From Mariannaea sp. PMI_226 (lineage: Eukaryota > Ascomycota > Sordariomycetes > Hypocreales > Nectriaceae): 64,000 nt of DNA. Both the position numbers and the translations under genes were made by a program. The stretch covers positions 1,054,001 through 1,118,000 of the forward strand of contig JANFOG010000008.1 of assembly GCA_024336345.1 (NCBI GenBank), given 5' to 3'. The stretch's first letter is position 1; each line of letters opens with the position of its first letter. Below the pieces are notes generated by a model. It did not search any database, was not told the origin of the DNA, and saw only the letters and a list, made by a program, of their open reading frames with translations. Of the stretch, positions 57,067 to 64,000 are shown piece after piece.

Positions 57067-58222
57067 ATGAGGCTTGGTAGACATGCTCGACCTCTTCTAA
57101 TTAGTAGACTGCTAGTGTTTCGACCATTATCTGGGCTCTATCGCGCTAATAATACTGCTCATCTCACGATAAAGAACACAACTCGACCACGCCAGCAGCA
57201 GTACAGATCCAGTATGTCTACGACAGGACCTTACACTGTGGTTGTACACCCCTTCGAGTCAGAAACCCGAGGCTCTTGTGGATATGAAATCGGACCTACA
57301 TCAGCTCGCAACGCCCTTGTGGTAATTGGTGGCCTTACTGATGGCCCTCAGACGGTGCCAATAGTTCGCCCACTGGCAAAGCACATTGGGGAGGACAACA
57401 ACCTGGATTACTCAATTTTCGAGTTTCGAATGAGGAGTTCCTTTATTGGCTTCGGTCAATCTAATCTCTCGAATGATGTTGCTGATATCAGCGCTTTTGT
57501 CAAGTATCTCCGGGGTCTAAGCAAGGAGAAGATTGTGCTCATGGGCCATTCAACTGGTTGCCAGGCACGTGCCTTCCGATGTTATCTCCAACGTTTGCAT
57601 TGTTGACTGACTGGCTGACTGACTGATTGACTGGTAGGACTGTATGGAATATACCAACTACGAAAAGCACGGCAACGAGCCGGTGGATGGCTTTATTCTA
57701 CAGGGTTGCGTTTCCGACAGAGAAACACTAGACTTGATCATGTCGGATCCTGAACCAAGTCTTGCGCTCGCAGCCAAGATGATCGCGGAGGGAAAAGCAG
57801 ATCATATGATGCCCAAGGACATGCTTCCTGATGTCCTTGGTGCACCAATTTCGGCCTATCGATTCCAATCTCTCGCTGCCAAGGGGTAAGACACTTTCCG
57901 TATAACAAATCCAATTTCATGTCCCAGCTAACAGACGGGAAGTGGTGACGATGATTACTTCTCACAGGATCTGGACGATGAGACAGTAAAGAAGTTCTGG
58001 GGGAGGTTTAACAAGCCCGTGCTCGTCATGCACTCGGGCAATGATGAATATGTGCCACAGAGGGTGGATCAGGATGCGTCAAACAGGCGATATCAAGCCG
58101 CAAGCCCTTTTGTGAGTCCTCTGAGCGGACTGATCCCTGGTGCGAACCATGCTGTTGAACAGCCTGAAGCACAGCAGTGGTTCGCCGTACGCGTTGCTGA
58201 GTTTTTGAAAACTGTCAATTGA
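57067..58222 (+). CDS. DUF1749 alpha/beta hydrolase (SidJ-like esterase)
   Basis: About 341 residues from exons 57067-57564, 57638-57885 and 57943-58222. The nucleophile elbow GHSTGCQ places Ser162 at the end of exon 1, and His318 in GANHAV is the probable catalytic His. GGDDDYFSQDL and CMEYTN are typical DUF1749 sequences. In Aspergillus fumigatus the DUF1749 protein SidJ hydrolyses fusarinine-type siderophores; whether this one does is inference. The first intron (57565-57637) begins with GC, not GT: only GC...AG restores GCQ-DCMEY. The second intron uses AAG as acceptor to give KG-GDDD. The first 49 residues are Arg-rich and look like a mitochondrial presequence; an internal ATG at 57214 (MSTTGPY) would give a 292-residue form of the usual length. 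Confidence 0.85.
57604..57633. repeat. CTGA-type tandem repeat within intron 1 of the esterase gene
   Basis: Seven near-perfect four-base units (GACT/GGCT/GATT variants) end just before the TAG acceptor. Each CTGAC resembles a branch-point sequence. Confidence 0.8.
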
Positions 58223-59490
58223 TTTACTTGTATATTGCATGTTGATCAAATTGCGGCTGATCGTTGTTATTGGACAAGAATAGCCTAAATTCATAGCATT
58301 ATACAGATACCTTGCCTGTGGAGGCATAGTAAGCTCGCTTCGGAATAACAACCTGAAGCCGTGCCTGAATACATTAAAAAGCAGTAGAGCTTACATCCTT
58401 AATAAGTAGCCACACCTACATATAAAAGCCGTAAGCCCGCTTAAATGAGCATGGGACAAAATTACCAGACGGAGTAAAACAGCGGGAAATTAGGAGACAA
58501 TCCGAGCCAACAATGATGTCACATTGCAATCTGCACGATCCGGCTTACTAAAAATCGCCCATGAGTAAAAGACTCTGAGTGCTATGTGGTAGGCTACATG
58601 GTACTACCTACACAGTACACAGTACATGGCGTGAAGGTCGGGGTAGCATGCTGGGCCAAGAGGTTCCTTATGTACTGTGCCCTTCTCTGCTGGAGCCTAT
58701 GCACTCTGTGCATTTGGTCGTAATTAGTTACCTGTTCAAGTATTTGCGTGTGCCGACGAAGCCGGAGATTCCCCATTATCGCCGGCCACGTGAGTTGGCG
58801 CTGCAAACGTTCACTCATTCCCCGAGCACTGTCCACACGTCCACACGGCTTACCAACCCAGAGCCACCAGTTTGCGTTAGACCGGCGGAGTTTCGTCTGA
58901 TGAGCTTACAAAACATATGCGTCTTCGATACAGTTCTGTTCCACTGATCAAAGGAGGTCGTCGCCCCGGGTCGTCGCCCAATTGCAATTGATCCTTTTCC
59001 TGGCCAGTCTCACTCTGTGAATCATCTTTTCTGCTCCTTCAGCCTCTTCGGCATCATCCGCCCCTCGTAGACCCCTTGCTGATCTAGCCCTGACTTTACG
59101 CCGATCCCACCATAGTGCCAGAGAGGGCCAGAAAGCATTGCATGCATCCCTAGCTTACTGAGCAAAAGAGAGGAATACGAAGGCTTCACTACTACACGTA
59201 TTTCTGAAGACGGGCGCCTCAATAACGCGTCCGTCGTTCCGGTACCTGCACGCACTAGACTCTAGCCCCGTCGCCCCAGGCCCAAGGCCCCAGCTTACCC
59301 ACTGCCCGACGCGCCATTAGTCGCAGCCTTGAACATACTGCTTTTAGGTAGTTACGTCGGGGCATGAGGTGACGAAACCGATCCGGACTTTTTTTTTTCT
59401 CTTCTTTCCTTTTCACCCTCCCCCCCCCACGTCCCATAATCGACTCGACCGCCCGTCTTTCGAACTGCCATCTCGAGCAACCGACCGAAG
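58223..59490. other. Intergenic region, esterase to ABCC gene
   Basis: 1.27 kb between tandem + strand genes. No motif-bearing frame. One ACGGAGTA motif at 58469-58476. The right end is the ABCC promoter, with a strong pyrimidine tract. Confidence 0.6.
59389..59430 (+). promoter_or_regulatory. Pyrimidine tract of the ABCC promoter or leader
   Basis: A nearly pure T then C run of about 40 bases, 60-100 bases before the ATG at 59491. Typical position for a fungal core promoter C/T box; assignment by position only. Confidence 0.4.
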
Positions 59491-62400
59491 ATGGCTTTCG
59501 ACGACAGCCAGAAGGTCCTGTTCGAGACCGGATCCTTCTCCGGCTACCGGCCCCTCCGCGAGCTGGGCAGTGGCTATCTCAGCGTGTCAGCCTTCAAGCA
59601 GCCCCTGTGCGGAAATGAAGAGGGATGGGGTCCGTTGAGCCCTCATCGCTATGATTTCACGCCTTGTTTTATCGACGTTTGGATTGCCTCAGTCGCAGTC
59701 TTTGGCTTGGTCATCGGATCACTGGCCGTCTGGTGGCTCCTTGTTAAGAAGCATCACAATGAATCGCAACCCAAGAATACGCATTTCTACATCAAACAGG
59801 TATAAAACTAATCAATTATCAATTGTTATTTATCGCAATGCGCAAGCTTACAATATATAGACTCTCCTTGCTGTCATTATTCTCGATATTGTTGCCCAGC
59901 TTGTCATTCAGATCATCAACTTCCCTCGGATTTGGTTTGGCGATTTCCGAGTATGGACTACCGCGCTGACCATCCTGTCCATGGTTATTGTATTTTCAAT
60001 TCAATGGCTTGAACACTCACGCATTCGCTACCCAAGTGGCGTCGCACTCTTCTACTGGCTCCTGCTTCTCATCGCCTTCGCTGTCAAGTTGCGATCGCTC
60101 ATTTCGCAGCAAATTTACGCCACCAACCTGCCGTATTTCATCACTTATAGCATCGGAGTAGGCTTGTCGCTTGTCGAATTTTTGATCGAGTGGCTTTGGC
60201 CCCGAAAGGCTGGACAAGATGGCTACGATGCAATCGAAGAGGACGACGAATGCCCTGTTGAATATGCCGACGTCTTCTCTCGGCTCACCTTCTCCTGGAT
60301 GACACCCCTCATGCAGTATGGCTACAAGGTTTTCTTGACCGAGGAAGACCTGTGGGGGCTGGCCAAAAGTGACCAGACCAAGACCACCGGTGCGGACTTT
60401 GAGAAGGCCTGGCAGCATGAACTGAAGAACCGAGAGAACCCGTCCCTGTGGATTGCCCTGTTCCGAGCATATGGCGGCCCTTACATGGTCGCTGCTGTGT
60501 ATAAAGTCGGAAACGACATCTCACAATATATCCAACCCCAACTGCTCCGTCTGCTCATCTCGTTTGCCGAATCATACAAGCATGAGGAGACTAAGCAACC
60601 CGTTGTCAAGGGTGCTGCTATTGCGTTGGCTATGTTCGCCTGTGCAGTTTTCCAGACCACCATGATTGTAAGTTCAGACCTGATATCCCGCTAACCCACC
60701 CAACATCTAACATGACTCCAGCACCAATACTTCCAACTTGCCTTTGTGACTGGAATGCGAATTAAGGGTGGATTGGGCTCTGCCATCTACCGGAAATCGC
60801 TGCGATTGTCGAACGAGGGAAGATCTTCCAAGACCACTGGTGATATTGTCAACTACATGGCCGTAGATGCCCAGCGTCTTCAGGACCTTACCCAATTTGC
60901 TCAGCAAGCCTGGTCCGCTCCTTTCCAGATCGTCATTTGCATGGTCTCCCTTTATAACCTAGTGGGATGGTCTATGATGGCTGGTATCGCCGTCATGATT
61001 ATCATGATGCCTCTGCAAGGTTTCGTTGCTCGAATCATGAAGAACATGCAAAAGGATCAGATGAAGAATAAGGATGCTCGAAGCCGACTTATCACCGAAA
61101 TCATCAACAACATGAAGAGCATCAAGCTCTATGCTTGGGGTTCTGCTTTTATGAACAAGCTCAACTATGTCCGAAACGAGAAGGAACTCAAGAACCTGCG
61201 AAAGATTGGCGCTACCCAGGCCTTTGCTAACTTTACCTGGACTACCGCGCCTTTCTTCGTATCCTGCTCTACCTTCACCGTGTTTGTTCTGACCCAGGAT
61301 CGACCCCTGACTACTGAGATTGTCTTCCCCTGCCTTGCTCTATTCAACCTGTTGACTTTCCCTCTCGCGGTTCTCCCCATGGTCATCACTGCTATTGTCG
61401 AAGCTTCCGTTGCCGTTGGCCGTCTGACTGGCTTCCTTACTGCCGAGGAGCTTCAGCCTAATGCCATTACGATCAAGCCCGCCCCCGAGGAGATTGGCGA
61501 GGAGAGTGTCATCATCCGAGGCGGAACCTTCTCCTGGAACCGACACGAAGACAAGAATGCCTTGGAGGACGTCCACTTCACTGCTTACAAGGGCGAGCTT
61601 TCTTGCGTCGTCGGACGTGTAGGAGCTGGCAAGACATCGTTTTTGCAGAGCATTCTTGGTGACTTGTGGAAAGTCAAGGGTGATGTCGAAGTCAGAGGAA
61701 CCACAGCCTATGCGTCTCAGCAGACTTGGATTTTGAATGCAACTGTTAAGGAGAACATTGTTTTTGGATACCGATACGACCCTGAATTCTACGAGAAGAC
61801 CATCCAGGCTTGTGCTCTAGTCGACGATTTTGCTCAGCTCCCTGACGGAGACGAGACGGTTGTAGGTGAACGAGGTATCTCACTAAGTGGTGGCCAGAAA
61901 GCTCGCGTTTCCCTTGCTCGTGCCGTTTACGCTCGTGCTGATATCTACCTTCTGGATGACGTCCTCTCTGCAGTCGATTCTCATGTTGGTAGACACATTA
62001 TCGACAACGTTCTTGGTCCCCGCGGTCTTCTTGCTTCTAAGACCCGAATCCTCGCCACAAACTCCATCCCTGTTCTTCGACAGGCTAGTTTTATCACTCT
62101 GCTCAAGGATGGCGGGGTTGTCGAAAAGGGAACCTACAAGCAGTTGGTCGCCATGAAGGGACTTGTTGCCGATCTTCTGAAGACTGCTGGCCATGAGTCT
62201 GGTAGCAACAGCGGCAGCGGCAGTAACAGCATCAGTGAGGTTAGCCCGAGCGGTTCTAGCAGCAAGGCAGCCACGATTATTGAGCCCGATACCAGCCAAG
62301 GTAAGGAGGAAATGGAAGAGGCTCAGGAGCGGGTTCCTGAGATGGCGCCTATTAGGACTGGACCCTCTAGCAAGCCTCGGTCTAATAGTCTGGCCACTCT

Positions 62401-64000
62401 CCGTCGTGCTAGCACTGCAACATTCCAGGGTCCGCGAGGCAAGCTTACAGATGAAGAGGTTGCCAATACATCTAAGACCAAGCAGGCCAAGGAGTTCGTC
62501 GAGCAAGGCAAGGTCAAGTGGTCCGTCTACTGGGAATACGCAAAGGAGAACAACATTTATGCTGTCTTCGTTTACTTGTTTGCACTTCTTGCTGCTCAGA
62601 CTGCCTCCATGGGCGGTTCCGTTTGGCTCAAGGAATGGTCTCAAAGAAATCAGGAATCGGGTGCTAATGAGCATGTTGGAAAGTTCATTGGCATATACTT
62701 CGCTTTTGGCATTGGATCTTCTGTCCTCACTGTTATTCAGACTCTGATTCTGTGGATCTTTTGCTCTATTGAGGCTTCCCGCAAGCTTCACGAGCGAATG
62801 GCGAATGCTATTTTCAGGTCGCCAATGTCCTTCTTCGATACTACTCCCGCTGGACGAATCCTCAATCGCTTCTCGAGTGATATCTACCGTGTCGATGAGG
62901 TTCTGGCTCGAACTTTCAACATGCTCTTCGTCAATGTTGGCCGTTCTGCCTTCACACTCGTCGTCATTTCCGTGGCGACGCCAGCTTTCATCAGCTTGAT
63001 CATTCCTATTAGTCTCATGTACTACTTCATCCAGCGCTACTATCTCCGAACTTCCAGAGAGCTCAAGAGATTGGATAGCGTTAGTCGAAGCCCTATCTAT
63101 GCTCACTTCCAGGAATCCCTTGGTGGCATCACAACCATTCGGGCGTACCGACAGCAGCAGCGATTCGAACTCGAGAACGAATGGCGAGTTGATGCCAACC
63201 TTCGTGCGTACTTCCCATCCATCAGCGCCAACCGTTGGCTCGCTGTACGCCTCGAGTTCATTGGTGCCATCGTTATTCTCTCTGCTGCTGGCTTTGCCAT
63301 CTTCTCTGTGGCTAGCAACAGTGGCCTGAGCCCCGGCATGGTCGGTTTGGCCATGTCGTACGCCTTGCAAATCACCACGTCCTTGAACTGGATCGTCAGA
63401 CAGACTGTTGAGGTCGAAACCAACATCGTCTCTGTTGAGCGAGTTCTTGAATACGCCGCCCTTCCCAGCGAGGCCCCTGAGATTATCCCCAACAAGCGCC
63501 CTCCGGCGTCGTGGCCTGCCAAGGGTGAAGTCGAATTCGTCAACTACAGCACTCGTTACCGTGAGGGATTGGACTTGGTATTGAAGAATATCAACCTGGA
63601 CATCAAGACTCACGAGAAGATTGGTGTGGTTGGCCGAACAGGCGCAGGCAAATCATCCCTGACCTTGGCCCTCTTCCGTCTTATTGAACCTGCGACGGGC
63701 CATATTGGCATTGATGAAGTGAATACATCATCTATTGGTCTTCTCGATCTTCGTCGCAGACTCGCCATTATCCCACAAGATGCTGCTCTATTTGAAGGCA
63801 CTGTTCGGGATAATCTCGATCCGGGACACGTCCACGATGATACGGAGCTCTGGAGCGTGCTAGGTAAGCATTTCCATTCCCAATGTTATTTCGACTGCGA
63901 CCAAACCATAATACCCCTCCTCCTCCTTTCCTATATCACTCATTACGGACTTCACACAAACGTGACATTTTGCTAACTTGTATACAGAACACGCTCGTCT
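59491..64000 (+). CDS. ABCC (MRP/Ycf1-type) transporter, 3' end outside window
   Basis: Full-size transporter of glutathione or other conjugates, probably on the vacuole. Exons seen: 59491-59799, 59861-60667, 60722-63863 and 63988 onward; introns are 61, 54 and 124 bases, all GT-AG. At least 1420 residues lie in the window. In order: an N-terminal TMD0 of about five helices, a linker, membrane domain 1, and nucleotide domain 1 with Walker A GRVGAGKT (about 670), signature LSGGQKAR (about 760) and LLDDVLSAVDS. Then come a Ser/Gly-rich linker with RRASTAT-like phosphorylation sites, membrane domain 2, and nucleotide domain 2 with Walker A GRTGAGKS (about 1343). The last exon, after EHAR, runs off the edge. 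TMD0 and the noncanonical Asp in the first Walker B (LLDDVLS) are typical of the family. Confidence 0.93.

Noticed and set aside
61883..63613. 576-codon open frame antisense to the ABCC gene
   Set aside because: It has no independent motif and lies wholly within strongly conserved coding sequence. Long stop-free antisense frames are expected from codon bias.
63864..63987. Apparent stop of the ABCC protein at 63976
   Set aside because: It lies in an intron; GTAAGC and TATACAG splice sites restore LEHAR and the frame continues to the window end.

Overview
The window is a piece of nuclear chromosome from a filamentous ascomycete. The evidence is short GT-AG introns (about 45-250 bases), pyrimidine-rich leaders, a Zn(II)2Cys6 regulator, vacuolar and GPI-anchor genes of fungal type, and several proteins with the character of Pezizomycotina. 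A Sordariomycete, probably Hypocreales, is my inference; the species is not determined. I found no tRNA, rRNA, CRISPR array, intact transposon or secondary-metabolite synthase.

Layout, left to right. 1-4190 holds no convincing gene. A Zn2Cys6 transcription factor (4191-6559, +) is followed 2 kb later by a half-size ABCG transporter (8598-10713, +). A secreted GH5 beta-glucanase (11184-12649, -) converges on it. Next come a cytochrome b561-type membrane protein with a long disordered tail (15518-18240, +), the GPI ethanolamine-phosphate transferase GPI13 (19385-22576, +), an unrecognised nuclear-looking protein with a tryptophan-rich WG/GW tail (23252-25603, -) and dephospho-CoA kinase (26534-27349, +). 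A run of minus-strand genes follows: a polyglutamine protein with a Trp-rich C-terminal module (28425-29913), a possible orphan exon (30485-30598), an unknown 465-residue protein (30992-32461), TIM23 (33411-34106), a possible gene relic (34594-35312) and a PQ-loop vacuolar amino-acid transporter (36633-37901). Then come the Nudix NADH pyrophosphatase NPY1 (39837-41147, +) and a YAT-family amino-acid permease (44022-45885, -). A gene-poor stretch of about 6.9 kb precedes TTI1 (52803-56013, -), a DUF1749/SidJ-like esterase (57067-58222, +) and an MRP/Ycf1-type ABCC transporter (59491 to beyond the window, +).

Most genes are independent housekeeping genes (GPI anchors, CoA, mitochondrial import, PIKK maturation, NADH turnover, amino-acid and conjugate transport). 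I see no operon-like pathway cluster. The only arrangement suggesting joint function is the transcription factor beside the ABCG transporter. Exon structures were worked out by hand from reading frame and splice consensus; totals and phases were checked for each spliced model.

The most interesting candidate is the 764-residue protein at 23252-25603. Its separately spliced tail has 11 tryptophans, five of them in WG or GW dipeptides, in a Gly/Asn/Asp-rich setting like Argonaute-hook proteins. Others are three copies of a Gly-rich/hydrophobic/basic module in the b561 protein, a GC-AG intron containing a CTGA tandem repeat in the esterase, a 23-base microexon in the PQ-loop gene, and a possible decayed gene between TIM23 and the PQ-loop gene.
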